From: Leptolyngbya sp. PCC 7375
GTDB taxonomy: Bacteria > Cyanobacteriota > Cyanobacteriia > Phormidesmidales > Phormidesmidaceae
Direction: 5' to 3'
Assembly (NCBI RefSeq): GCF_000316115.1
Contig: NZ_JH993796.1
Coordinates: 1 to 64,000, forward strand
DNA length: 64,000 bases
Part shown: positions 42,391 to 51,589 of the stretch, piece by piece
Numbering within the stretch: the first letter of the stretch is position 1
Layout of the letters: each line of letters starts with the position of its first letter
Made by a program: the position numbers and the translations under genes
Notes under the pieces: generated by a model
Told to the model about the DNA's origin: nothing
Databases searched by the model: none
What the model saw: the letters and a program-made list of their open reading frames with translations, nothing else

Positions 42391-43186
42391 CGCTGCTCTG
42401 CCCCAGCCACTTGATACGCCGAATCCGTCCCGCGTAAGGACTTCTGACCACTGCCAAATTTGCCAACGCATGTTCCACCTCATCAACCCTGAGCTGCGTT
42501 TGGGCCAGTTGAAAATCCCGGTCCCGCAAACGCTGTTCATAGTTAGCCCACTGCTGTTGGTAACTCAGCACAGCATGACCTCGACTACTAACGTCAGCGG
42601 CCATCGTCACCGAGTGCTCATACTCCGCCGTCGAACGTTTACCCAACGCCAATTGGTACTCACGCACGGCGGCAGTGTGGTCACGTTGTAGCTCCGCTAG
42701 CTTGGCGGTTTCGTGCTCCATCACCAGCGGATCGAGGTTAGGCAGCTGGCCCAGGTAGTCGATTTCCTGATGCTTCGCCGTTATCAGCGCTTCGGCCTGG
42801 TCTACGTCAGCTTTAGCACGGGCGATGGCAGCATTTTGTTCTAGATACGTTGGGGTTGCGATCGCAGGCGGTTGCTGCGGTGGTAGTGGCGGCGTAATGG
42901 TGGAATGCTCCAGGCGTTGCAGCGTTAGGTGTAGCTGTCGGGCCTGGGCTTCGAGGCGGTTGCGATCGCGGGTGCGGTCGGCGATGAGTTGGCCGACAGT
43001 GATGCGGTCTCCGTCGGTGACTTTGAGGTCGGCGGGGTCGGTGACGGAGACGTTGATGGTGAGGCGGCGAGGGGCTTCGTGAGGTTGGTTGGGTTGTTCT
43101 GGGGGTGTGACAAAGCTGGATTGCTGAGCTGTAGCAACACTTGCGATCGCAACGCCTGCTAACACATAAGGAATGACCCTCTTCAT
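42317..43186 (-). CDS. HlyD/MFP-like exported protein
   Basis: About 289 residues from MKRVIPYVLAGVAIAS (signal peptide, cleavage near VATAQQ). LKVTDGDRITVGQLIADRTR is the first half of a lipoyl-like domain, followed by a long coiled-coil hairpin (~70-225) and VVRSPYAGRIRRIKWLGQSS as the second half. This is the periplasmic adaptor design, but no inner-membrane transporter gene is adjacent. Four HIP1 sites fall in or near this gene. Confidence 0.7.
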   Translation of the reverse strand: MKRVIPYVLAGVAIASVATAQQSSFVTPPEQPNQPHEAPRRLTINVSVTDPADLKVTDGDRITVGQLIADRTRDRNRLEAQARQLHLTLQRLEHSTITPPLPPQQPPAIATPTYLEQNAAIARAKADVDQAEALITAKHQEIDYLGQLPNLDPLVMEHETAKLAELQRDHTAAVREYQLALGKRSTAEYEHSVTMAADVSSRGHAVLSYQQQWANYEQRLRDRDFQLAQTQLRVDEVEHALANLAVVRSPYAGRIRRIKWLGQSSDGLLSAEITLMVRSSAGAGFTVSE

Positions 43187-43368
43187 ACCTACCTTTAAAA
43201 CAGAAAGCCCAATGAGAGCATGCCCAGAGCCACCCTTAGACTCCAACTAAAACCCACGGTTTTCTGACCAAAAATTAAGCAACAATAAGACTGGTTAACT
43301 AAGTAATTATGCTTAGAAAATAGTTTTTAAAATTGAGCATAAGGGCGTGTAGTAATGGGGTGCATACC

Positions 43369-44007
43369 ATGACTGCTCAATGGTTCTCTTTCAAGAGTGT
43401 CAAGTGTTCCAAATGCAATGGCTCTGGTCTGATTCAACCACCATTCACCCCAGCTAGCACAAAAGACAGCCTAGGTACTCCCAGACTGCCTCAGCAGTGT
43501 CCTGCCTGCGGAGGCAAAGGCAAAGTACCATTTACCCCCCCCTCTACACCTCTAGTAAAAAATATTGACTTCTCTCTCAACAACATCAAGTCGTTCCAAA
43601 CTGCAATCGGCGTCTGGTCTGATTCAACCACCATTCACCCCAGCTAGCACAAAAGACAGCCTAGGTACTCCCAGACTGCCTCAGCAGTGTCCTGCCTGCG
43701 GAGGCAAAGGCAAAGTACCATTGATAGGCTCCTCTACACCTCTAGTAAAAATATTGACTTCTCTCTCAACAACATCAAGTGTTCCAAATGCAATGGCTCT
43801 GGTCTGATTCAACCACCATTCACCCCAGCTAGCACAAAAGACAGCCTAGGTACTCCCAGACTGCCTCAGCAGTGTCCTGCCTGCGGAGGCAAAGGCAAAG
43901 TACCATTGATAGGCTCCTCTACGACTTCAGGAACAAATGATGGCTCCTCTGCCATGAGCATAATAGTTGCGATTGTTATTGGGTTGATTCTTTTGGCTGC
44001 GCTCTAA
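43369..44007 (+). pseudogene. Zinc-finger protein gene with tripled, frameshifted repeat
   Basis: Starts MTAQWFSFKSVKCSKCNGSG. A unit of ~187-191 bp encoding CSKCNGSG ... CPACGGKGKVP (DnaJ-type CxxCxGxG pair) occurs three times (about 43399, 43586, 43777). Units 1 and 3 are in the same frame; unit 2 has four single-base insertions relative to them and is read in another frame. The final unit runs into a TM segment (SIIVAIVIGLILLAAL). A single-unit gene would encode a small membrane zinc-finger protein; as it stands, the frame breaks after unit 1. Confidence 0.65.
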
Positions 44008-44036
44008 AATTAAGTCTTGCTTCAGCCACAAAAGAT

Positions 44037-45074
44037 TTAGTTTGTATTAGAAGTAGCTATCTGAACTATGGCCTTTAAGCTTCCTGTCGCCCACTGGTCA
44101 TCCAACAACGCGATCGCAACTTCCAGCTCGCAATACTCCAACTCCACCGCCTCACCCACCACCGTCACCGCTGGCAACTGCCTCGGCAGCACCGTAGGCC
44201 GCACATCCTCAGGAAAATCCACCGTAATCGAACCACTCAGATAAATCCGCGCCGCCGGATTCGCCATCCGCAGCGCCTGCAACCGAGTAACTACATCCTC
44301 ATCATTCAACGTAAGCGTCTGCGTCGTCCGCGTCATCGCCGCGCCCGTCGCCGTCGTCAGCTTTTCCACCAGCAGCTGCTTACCCGTCTGGTAAACACCC
44401 TGGCCATCGGTGACGATAAACTCATTCCCCACCGCATCGAGGATTAGATAGCGGCCACTGGCATCAGTGCGGTCATCAGCCCACACACCTGTCACTTCCG
44501 CGTACACCTCAGCACTGGCCGCATTGGCGTTGTACATCGCTACCGCACCATCTCGTAGCCCGAGGCTTTGATTCACCTGGCCAGTAACGCCACCTGTACC
44601 CGCTAACCAGATACCGAGTAATAACAAACCCACGGCCACCGACAATACCCAATACTCACCCGGTCCACCCGTGCGTAGTCGTCGCTTCGGGTTGCTTACG
44701 CTAATGGACCAAGCAGGGTCAGGCCAAAACAGTTGAACGCCCTGGCGCGTAAAGCAATCGCTAAAGCAGCTGAGCACATGGCCCAACGGTAGGGCTAACC
44801 ATGGTTTTACCGTCCCCACAGCAAAGCCAATGCCCAGAGCAGCCACGGTCAGCGCCGCTGTGGCCGCTAACGAATGGGTGACGCTGCGATGGGGAAAGCG
44901 ATCTTCTATCCATGAGCTGATGGGGTAAAAGACCTGGCCGATGATGCTGGTCGTCGTGTCGATGTCCGGCAGCTGGCTACCCAAGACGGCAAGCGCTAAC
45001 GGGAGTGGTTGGGCGGTGCCGAGTAGTAAGGATGCGCCTGCGGTTGCGATCGCAGCGTGGGTAATCGCCATCAT
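44037..45074 (-). CDS. YdjM-like membrane metal-dependent hydrolase
   Basis: A 345-residue protein. The N-terminal ~170 residues match the YdjM/DUF457 family: THAAIATAGASLLLG, SQLPDIDTTTS with the Asp pair, HRSVTHSLAATAALTV with the His pair, and LGHVLSCFSDCFTRQGVQLF, within several TM helices. The C-terminal half (~190-345) is an extra-membrane domain of unknown type. It overlaps the next gene by 4 bases (ATGA). Homologues are common on conjugative plasmids. Confidence 0.75.
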   Translation of the reverse strand: MMAITHAAIATAGASLLLGTAQPLPLALAVLGSQLPDIDTTTSIIGQVFYPISSWIEDRFPHRSVTHSLAATAALTVAALGIGFAVGTVKPWLALPLGHVLSCFSDCFTRQGVQLFWPDPAWSISVSNPKRRLRTGGPGEYWVLSVAVGLLLLGIWLAGTGGVTGQVNQSLGLRDGAVAMYNANAASAEVYAEVTGVWADDRTDASGRYLILDAVGNEFIVTDGQGVYQTGKQLLVEKLTTATGAAMTRTTQTLTLNDEDVVTRLQALRMANPAARIYLSGSITVDFPEDVRPTVLPRQLPAVTVVGEAVELEYCELEVAIALLDDQWATGSLKAIVQIATSNTN

Positions 45075-45409
45075 GAGAATTTTCTACCTGCGTAGTACCC
45101 CGCTAAAAATGCCCGTGTCCGTTGCTGAGCATCATCTTTGCTAACGACAGGACATTGTTGAAAATACTCTCTAAGTGCCTGCTGAACAAATTTTTCCTCA
45201 GCCGCATTGGAACCGCAAATCATCACGTCTGGTGGATCCTTAAACCAGCATTCCACCTCAACCTTGAACGTCTCTAAGATGTGGTGCCTTATCTGCTCAG
45301 GGCTAGTCAGCGTTCCGTTACCAATGTGGCCTCTGGTCTCTTCCCAAATAATCTGCTTATCCCGCAGGCTCATACCATTCGGGAATTTGATTTGCACCTC
45401 TGCTGCCAT
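45071..45409 (-). CDS. Hypothetical protein cotranscribed with YdjM-like gene
   Basis: A 112-residue soluble protein (EVQIKFPNGMSLRDKQIIWE ... REYFQQCPVVSKDD). The 4-base overlap with the YdjM-like gene shows translational coupling. No family recognised. Confidence 0.55.
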   Translation of the reverse strand: MAAEVQIKFPNGMSLRDKQIIWEETRGHIGNGTLTSPEQIRHHILETFKVEVECWFKDPPDVMICGSNAAEEKFVQQALREYFQQCPVVSKDDAQQRTRAFLAGYYAGRKFS

Positions 45410-45486
45410 TCGTTGCCTCCTCCAACTTGATTATGGCCATTTATTACGGCATGCCCAGATGATCGCAGCATGGGTAATCGCCATCA

Positions 45487-45762
45487 TTAGCCCAGACTCT
45501 GCCACCGAGACCGAGACCACCAGACACCCGCCAGCAGCGCTACAACCAGACCAAACCACAGCGCCCACACAAAATTTGGCTCAGTCTGAGGACTACACCC
45601 TAGATACTCACCAATCGCAGCCCGTACAGCGCTTTCCCCCGCTTCTTTGCTCGTAAATTGCCGCCCCTGAAAACGCCGTTCTAGCTGGTGCATCAACACC
45701 CGCTGCTCCTGATGGCTCAGCTCACCAGGGTCTTTGCAAAGGCTATTCGTTGGCTTATCCAT
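45487..45762 (-). CDS. Small single-TM protein
   Basis: Ninety-one residues with a helical N-terminus (LSHQEQRVLMHQLERRFQGR) and a C-terminal TM segment (FVWALWFGLVVALLAGVWW). Its TAA overlaps an ATG that begins a vestigial copy of the YdjM-like start (TAATG), hinting that it once preceded such a gene. Function unknown. Confidence 0.5.
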   Translation of the reverse strand: MDKPTNSLCKDPGELSHQEQRVLMHQLERRFQGRQFTSKEAGESAVRAAIGEYLGCSPQTEPNFVWALWFGLVVALLAGVWWSRSRWQSLG

Positions 45763-47387
45763 CCCTTCTGGCTCTGCTCCACTGCCCTAAGTTGCCCAGG
45801 GATAAGGGTTAGGTTGGGATTTGTGGGGTTGCGATCGCAGTGTGGGTAATCGTCATTTTGGAAAAAGGCTAACTCTAAAAAGTAACTATCTAAAGATTGC
45901 CTAACCCCAATCAGAGAAGCGGCTTTAACTTGCTTTCTCAGGCTCACTGACAATTTTTAGAAACCCTAATCCCAATGTTGTTAGCCGAGGATTGCTGTAA
46001 TATTTTGCCCCGTAATCTGGGTCACCAACTGCTATCAAATTAAGCTGCCCAAGATATCTAACACTTTCTGCAACTACTTCGTAGGCTATTTTTTTTCCTT
46101 TAATATCTTTCAAATACTCCACAAAGCTTATAACAGCTAGGTTTCCTCGATAATCATCTGGATATTCAAATAGAAGATCTCCCGCATTTCTTTTCCGGTC
46201 TTCTTTGAACGGTGTGGAAGAATCAAAATATTTTCTGATTAGTGCATCTTGCTGGGATTTGTGTAGGCTAAATACCGTGTCCAGAATGACAGCATCTATA
46301 CTATCTAGCTCTGAAAACAGTTTTATATATTTCGGGTGAACTGACCTTCCAGTAGCAGCATTACTGATTAGTACTACAGTTGTAGATATTTAATTTTAAG
46401 GGGATACTGGTCAATGAACGCCAGCCAGCCTCTGATGCCAATCCTTGTCAGCCCATTGAATGAACAAGCTCAAGTGCAAGAGTGGGATTTTGCCTTTGAA
46501 GAACTCATGGACCGTATCCGCCCTTACTTTTCAAGGATTGAGGCAGAAGAGAGAGCCCGCAGCTATGTGCAAGGCTTACTGAGCCCCATCGAGCGAAAAA
46601 ATGGTTGGCAACTCGCGGAAGAAGCCGGAGACAGTACCCCCTATGGAATTCAGAATTTGTTAGGACGCTCAGTCTGGGAAGCCGATGGGGTCAGAGGTGA
46701 GTTAATCGAGTATGCCCAAGAGCATCTGTTCAGTACCGATGGAGTGGGGGTATTGGATGAGACTGGATTTATCAAAAAGGAAAGCAGTCGGTAGGAGTCC
46801 AACGCCAATATAGTGGGACGGTCGGGAAAGTCGAAAATTGTCAAATCGGGGTGTTTTTGAGCTATGTGAGTGACCAAGGTCATACCTTTCTTGACCGAGC
46901 ATTATATTTACCGGAAAGCTGGACCCAAGATCCAGACCGATGTCGTCGGGCCGGAGTACCAGACGACATCGAGTTTGCCACCAAACCGGCCTTGGCTCAG
47001 CAAATGGTCGCGCGAACAACGGACTTGGGAATGTGCTTTGCGTGGATCACGGGCGATGCCGTTTATGGGAATAACCCAGGGTTACGCCAGGCCTTGGAAG
47101 CCCAAGTGCAAGCCTATGTTTTGGGGATTGCGTGCAATGAATCGGTCGTCATTGGAACGACCTCGTTACCGGCCAGTGAGGCGATGGCCTACCTGAGAGT
47201 GACCGATTGGCACCGACTGAGTGCCGGCAATGGTACGAAAGGACCTCGGACGTATGATTGGGCGGTACTCACTTTGAGTGCCCCCTCCCCGGACGGCTGG
47301 GCCCATCGGCTGTTATTCAGACGCAGTCTGAAAGACCCCAACGAGATCGCCTATTATCGAGTGTTTTCCCCCACAGAGTGTACGTTA

Positions 47388-48691
47388 GGGATACGCAAAT
47401 AAATAGAGTACCTATCCTTTAAGATAAGTTATGGTGAACACTTGTGCTTGCTTGTTGTGAGGGTTGCTGATGCTGGAAAGCCGTGTCAAAGAGACGATTC
47501 AAGATGCTGCTCAGAAACTGACGGGTGCTCGCAAACGCGCCTTTATGGCCAAAGTCGCTATCGACTACTTTGATGGGTCAGCGCGCAAAACAGAGACGTA
47601 CCTCGGTTGGAATCGTAAAAGTGTCCAATTGGGGCTTCATGAACATCGCAGTGGCATCACCTGTATCGATAACTATCAGGCTAGAGGCCGTCAGTCTATC
47701 GAAGCAAAACTGCCGAGACTAGAGGCCGATATTCGAGACGTGGTGGGCGAGCACACTCAAGCGGATCCTAAATTTCAATCGACCTTTGGTTACCTTCAGG
47801 TGAGTGCTCGGGCGGTTCGAGAGGCCTTGATAGAGGTCAAAGGCTATGAGGACTCGGAGTTACCGACCCGCCAAACCATGGGGAATCTATTGAATCGGAT
47901 GGGGTATCGCTTAAAAAAACACAAAAAGTAAAACCGCTGAAGAAACTCCCCGAAACGGATGCGATTTTTGAGAATATTGACGACGCTCATCGGAAAGCGG
48001 AGACCGCTCGCAATACCTTACGCATTTCGATTGACACGAAAGCCAAAGTCAAAATTGGTAATCTCTCAAGAGGCGGCAAAGCCCGGACTCTCAAAGCCAA
48101 ACAAGCCCATGATCATGATGACCACTGGGAGACCCAATTAGTGCCCTTTGGGATTCTCGATGTGGCCGCCAGTCAATTGGCTATCTACTTTGGACAGTCT
48201 GCTGAAACAACCGATTTTATTATGGATTGTTTGGAAGCTTGGTGGGATGAATATCAGAGCTACTATCCGGGCATTGATACCCTAGCCATTGACCTGGATG
48301 GAGGCCCTTCTGTGCGCAGTAATCGCACCCAATTTATTAAACGCATGGTGGAGTTTGCCCACGCCACACACTTAAAGATTCATCTCATTTACTATCCTCC
48401 GTATCACAGCAAATATAATCCCATTGAGCGGTGTTGGGCGGCATTAGAACAGTATTGGAATGGTACGGTATTAACCTCAGTTGAAGATGCCTTGCGATGG
48501 GCCGCTAATATGCGATGGAATGATTTTCCTCCTATGGTTCACCTGGTCGATGGGATTTATCCCAAGAAGATTACTGTTCCTGATGATGAGTTAGAGCCCT
48601 ATAAACAACACTGGCAACGGTCTGACGTACTGCCCAAATGGGATATCACGATTCAACCCGACTAGTGGGATGTTATTTGCTTGCACATCCC
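47388..48691 (+). mobile_element. ISAzo13-family element nested in IS701
   Basis: The ends are inverted: GGGATACGCAAATAAATA at 47388 and, from the right end, GGGATGTGCAAGCAAATA. TTA lies on both sides (47385-47387 and 48692-48694), so excision restores the IS701 frame. One transposase gene, with a frameshift. Confidence 0.8.
47464..48665 (+). CDS. ISAzo13-family transposase, -1 frameshift in A7
   Basis: The first frame (47464-47931; [29 protein letters not shown]) stops right after a run of seven A. One base back, the frame continues without interruption ([52 protein letters not shown]) into 48141-48665 ([29 protein letters not shown]). DDE-type residues are all present. The slip is either a programmed -1 frameshift or a loss-of-function indel; only one element copy is seen, so it cannot be decided. 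Confidence 0.75.
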
Positions 48692-49514
48692 TTATCAGAC
48701 ATGGTTCGGGTGGCCGGTTGTCGGTGGACGATTGAGGAATGCTTTGAGACGGCTAAAGGGGAGGTGGGCTTGGACCAGTATGAAGTTCGCTCTTGGACCG
48801 GCTGGTATCGACATATCACCCTCGCTTGTTTAGCCCATGCCTTTTTGAGTGTGATGCGGACGCAATCTCTCGCCATCGCCACTGAAAAAGGGGCGCTGAA
48901 GTCACACAAATCAGCGGCAAACAGCTCGCTGGCGGTCTTCATGCACCAACGGGGGCTTTGATTCCACTAACATTGCCTGAAATTCGACGATTATTATGGT
49001 CGTTGTTATGGCAATGGTTACCGGATATTGACTTTGTGATTGGATGGTCCAGATGGCGACGGCAACATCAGGCCACGGCCCTGTTTTGGCATTACAAGAA
49101 GAGCATGATAACTAATTCTTCATAACTACAACTGTAGTGTTAGATTGACCCACTTGGCTTTTAGGTTTTCACTTTCGTCTTCGACTGAAATACCTTCCAT
49201 GATGGGCATTAAGGTTTTAAGCGGTATCTGTCTCGGAGTTATTCCTTTATCAATCAGCATTTGGTTTACTTGCTCCATGATGGAAAGTGAATTTTTCCAT
49301 CGCCAGTATCTAACTCGATCAGCTAATATCTGGCCCGCTTCATCTGTTGCCGGTCCGAACAATGTTTGTAACAGACCAATTAATCCCTTGGATATTGCCG
49401 TCGTTGTCTCTCCGATACCTAATAGGTCATCTGCCATGGGCTTGGTGGGGGTCACTGCCATTTTCAAAATCTTAGGGCAGTGTTTTTTTTCGTAGGTAGA
49501 GTCAGCCGTTTAGT

Positions 49515-50369
49515 CTACTGTCCCAACCGCTTCCGCGCACCACGCACCTGCCCCAACTGCTTCATCGTCATCCCAGCAACAAGAGCCGTACCACCAAAGA
49601 TATATAGACTTTTATTACGCGTACCCATGCCAATAAACCGCACGATGCCAAACGCCATCAGACAGGCGATCACTATCGGCATCACCACCACATACTGCGT
49701 ATGCTGCGGACTCGCTGACCGATTCAGCCCCAACCGCTCATTGCGCACCACCTTTCGCGCCAGCATCGGATTCCGTCCCGCCAGCGGTTGCAACGCCGCC
49801 AACCGCGACTTACTCAGCTGCAGCCCCATCCGCTCCGCCTCGGCCTGCATCGTCTCACGGATAATCTGATCGGTGGGTAGCTCCAGCTCGATTTCCAACA
49901 TCTCTAAAAAGATGTCCTTTCCAGGGTTCGCCGCTGCAAAGCAAACCACTCGCACACCGGCATTAATCAAGTCTTCCAGCCAGTAACGAATCCCCGTAGA
50001 CAGACGCTTTGCCTCCGGCAGGATGAGCAGCGTTTGCGGTCCCACGTTCTCGGCAATCTCATCCTTCAGCTGATCCATCGTCAGCGCCCGTTCTCCGCAG
50101 GGCTCACCATTCTTGTCGTACTTGGTTTCCTCAGTGGGGATATCCAGTTGCTCGGCCAGGCGCACGAAAAAGCGTTTACCACTGCCTTTGTAGACAGCGG
50201 ACGCAATAGAAAACTCACTCGCATAGCGTTTCACCAGCTGTTTAGGCATGTCGCCCACCATCCCCAGCTCAGCCACGACTAAAACGCTGCTACCCGACTC
50301 GATAGCAGCGCACACCTTTTGGAAGTCTTCGGAATGATTATCTAGGCAACCTGCATCTGTTGACGGCAT
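49515..50369 (-). CDS. Membrane protein with degenerate ATPase domain
   Basis: A 284-residue protein. The N-terminal part follows an AAA+/MuB-like order (SSVLVVAELGMVGDMPKQLV in the P-loop position, TLLILPEAKRLSTGIRYWLE in the Walker B position, RVVCFAAANPGKDIF in the sensor position), but Walker A GK(T/S) and the Walker B acidic pair are missing. Two TM helices follow (YVVVMPIVIACLMAFGIV; SLYIFGGTALVAGMTM). It overlaps the upstream gene by 28 bases. Possibly a pseudo-ATPase. Confidence 0.55.
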   Translation of the reverse strand: MPSTDAGCLDNHSEDFQKVCAAIESGSSVLVVAELGMVGDMPKQLVKRYASEFSIASAVYKGSGKRFFVRLAEQLDIPTEETKYDKNGEPCGERALTMDQLKDEIAENVGPQTLLILPEAKRLSTGIRYWLEDLINAGVRVVCFAAANPGKDIFLEMLEIELELPTDQIIRETMQAEAERMGLQLSKSRLAALQPLAGRNPMLARKVVRNERLGLNRSASPQHTQYVVVMPIVIACLMAFGIVRFIGMGTRNKSLYIFGGTALVAGMTMKQLGQVRGARKRLGQ

Positions 50370-50890
50370 TGGTTGAGAAGATCGGCGGCTATCTTCTGAG
50401 CATTGAACTTTGGGGCAGATGCTGCCCGTACTTGGTCTACCTTCGCCTTTGTCGTCGGATGCAGGTCCTCGTAGCTCATCTGGTTGGCCATCGCCATCAC
50501 CACCTGCTGACTCGCTGTTAGACGCTGCCCTGCCAGCTCAGATGCCTCTAAATACAGCGCTTCCATATTCAAGTTTTGAGCTGGGTCAACTTCAATCGGT
50601 TGCTCAGCCACATCACCGAGCGCCTTCTCACCCGCAATAGCCAGCGCTGACTGAATCGCCTCATGAATATCAAACTCGTCGATTTTGCCACCCGCTACCA
50701 CATGCTCACGCAGCAACCGAATCGATTTTGCCTGAGCTTCTGTGAGAAATGCCTTACCATTTGAATCCTTCTCAGCGGTGATTCCCAAATGCTTTAGGTA
50801 GGCGTAGTAAGCGTCCTTTTTTATACCTAATTGGTCCTGCAAGACATTCGGGCGAATCTGCTGCTCAACGGTAGACTTCTGGTCGGTCAT
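50342..50890 (-). CDS. DNA-binding-like partner of the degenerate ATPase
   Basis: About 182 residues from ATG 50890 (TTG at 50905 opens the frame). RPNVLQDQLGIKKDAYYAYL and AEKDSNGKAFLTEAQAKSIR resemble an excisionase/MerR-type winged helix; the rest is helical (TASQQVVMAMANQMSYEDLH). Overlap with the ATPase gene means tight coupling. Pairing of an HTH protein with an ATPase recalls MuA/MuB-like or partition modules; not proven. Confidence 0.5.
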   Translation of the reverse strand: MTDQKSTVEQQIRPNVLQDQLGIKKDAYYAYLKHLGITAEKDSNGKAFLTEAQAKSIRLLREHVVAGGKIDEFDIHEAIQSALAIAGEKALGDVAEQPIEVDPAQNLNMEALYLEASELAGQRLTASQQVVMAMANQMSYEDLHPTTKAKVDQVRAASAPKFNAQKIAADLLNQCRQQMQVA

Positions 50891-51175
50891 CGAAAATTTT
50901 TTCAAAACTCAGCACCCATATTATGGGAAATACTGAGTAAAAAATTTTACGGGGTTTTTCTGGTTTTCGGGTGAAGTTTGCGTAAACGCCAGAAAACCAC
51001 TTTTGTTGAAATATTGTTTATATCCCTATCTTCTACGGTAGGAAACTATCAGAATGCTTGCGGTTTTGTTTAAGTAGACAGACAGAATTTAGGCTGCTCG
51101 CGTAGGGTAGTTGCTGCTAACTTAGAGCCTACAGAATAGCCGATAGGTAATAGTGAGAACGGTTGCTGCTGCAAC

Positions 51176-51490
51176 TTATGGGGTATCAGACGGTGGCAGC
51201 TGCAATTGCTCGACAGGAATACCCAGCTGCTCCGTCAGCTCGATGACGTTGCCCGTAAACGTGGAAACGTCGCCCGAGACGGCGGCGGCTCCGCTGGCAA
51301 TGGTGCCGATAGCAGCGCCCAAGGCAACCAGCTTTTTCAACCGCCGACCGATGCGGCCCTGGTCGGGCTCAGGCTTAGCGATATCGTCCTGCAACGCTTC
51401 GAGGGTATCGAGGGCTTCGTCTTTTTGGTCGATGGGAAAGGTTTGGGCCTGATCGCGGAGGGTGGTGAGGAGACGGGAATATCAGCAGCG
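51176..51490 (-). pseudogene. Remnant of a small partner protein
   Basis: The readable part (LLTTLRDQAQTFPIDQKDEA, LDTLEALQDDIAKPEPDQGR, LKKLVALGAAIGTIASGAAA) looks like the C-terminus of small proteins that often follow pentapeptide genes in cyanobacteria. Upstream an in-frame TGA and a frame change separate it from a likely original start (MSSHPK near 51525). No intact start remains. Confidence 0.45.
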
Positions 51491-51589
51491 CTGGGGCTGT
51501 AGATATTTTGGATGGCTGGACATATTGCCGTATTTGGTTCCGGTCACGTTACCGACAGGCACATCCAATGTTTAGTTATATTGAGCCCC

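Larger units (their letters stand above)
46414..49125 (+). pseudogene. IS701-family transposase, frameshifted and interrupted
   Basis: Segments in order: N-terminal (46414-46794; GVGVLDETGFIKK with the first Asp), middle (to 47387; GVFLSYVSDQGHTFLDRALY, AGVPDDIEFATKPALA, WITGDAVYG) and C-terminal (48692 on; [36 protein letters not shown]). The first and second are offset by one base after IKK; a further one-base deletion near 48955 shifts the last ~55 codons (IPLTLPEIRRLLWSLLWQW). Excising the inner element restores ECTLSDMVR. It is inactive. Confidence 0.82.
46374..49137 (+). mobile_element. IS701-family element containing ISAzo13
   Basis: The ends are inverted copies of CTACAGTTGTAG (itself palindromic) at 46374 and 49126-49137. 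Inside lies a transposase broken by frameshifts and by a second element at 47388-48691. A CTA at the junction is the likely target duplication. Confidence 0.75.
45925..49467 (-). pseudogene. Abi-alpha (DUF4393) gene split by nested ISs
   Basis: N-terminal part 49138-49467 (ISKGLIGLLQTLFGPATDEA, VRYWRWKNSLSIMEQVN, RQIPLKTLMPIMEGISVEDE, LKAKWVN) and C-terminal part 45925-46373 (LISNAATGRSVHPKYIKLF, SELDSIDAVILDTV, LGQLNLIAVGDPDY, TTLGLGFLKI) together make a DUF4393/Abi-alpha protein, a family linked to abortive phage infection. They join as KWVNLISNAATG around a CTA shared by both junctions. The intervening 2.76 kb is an IS701 element. The gene has no other visible lesion. Confidence 0.8.

Noticed and set aside
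45717..45953. 78-codon minus-strand ORF between the TM protein and the Abi-alpha fragment
   Set aside because: It overlaps both neighbours in other frames and includes the vestigial YdjM start; not supported.
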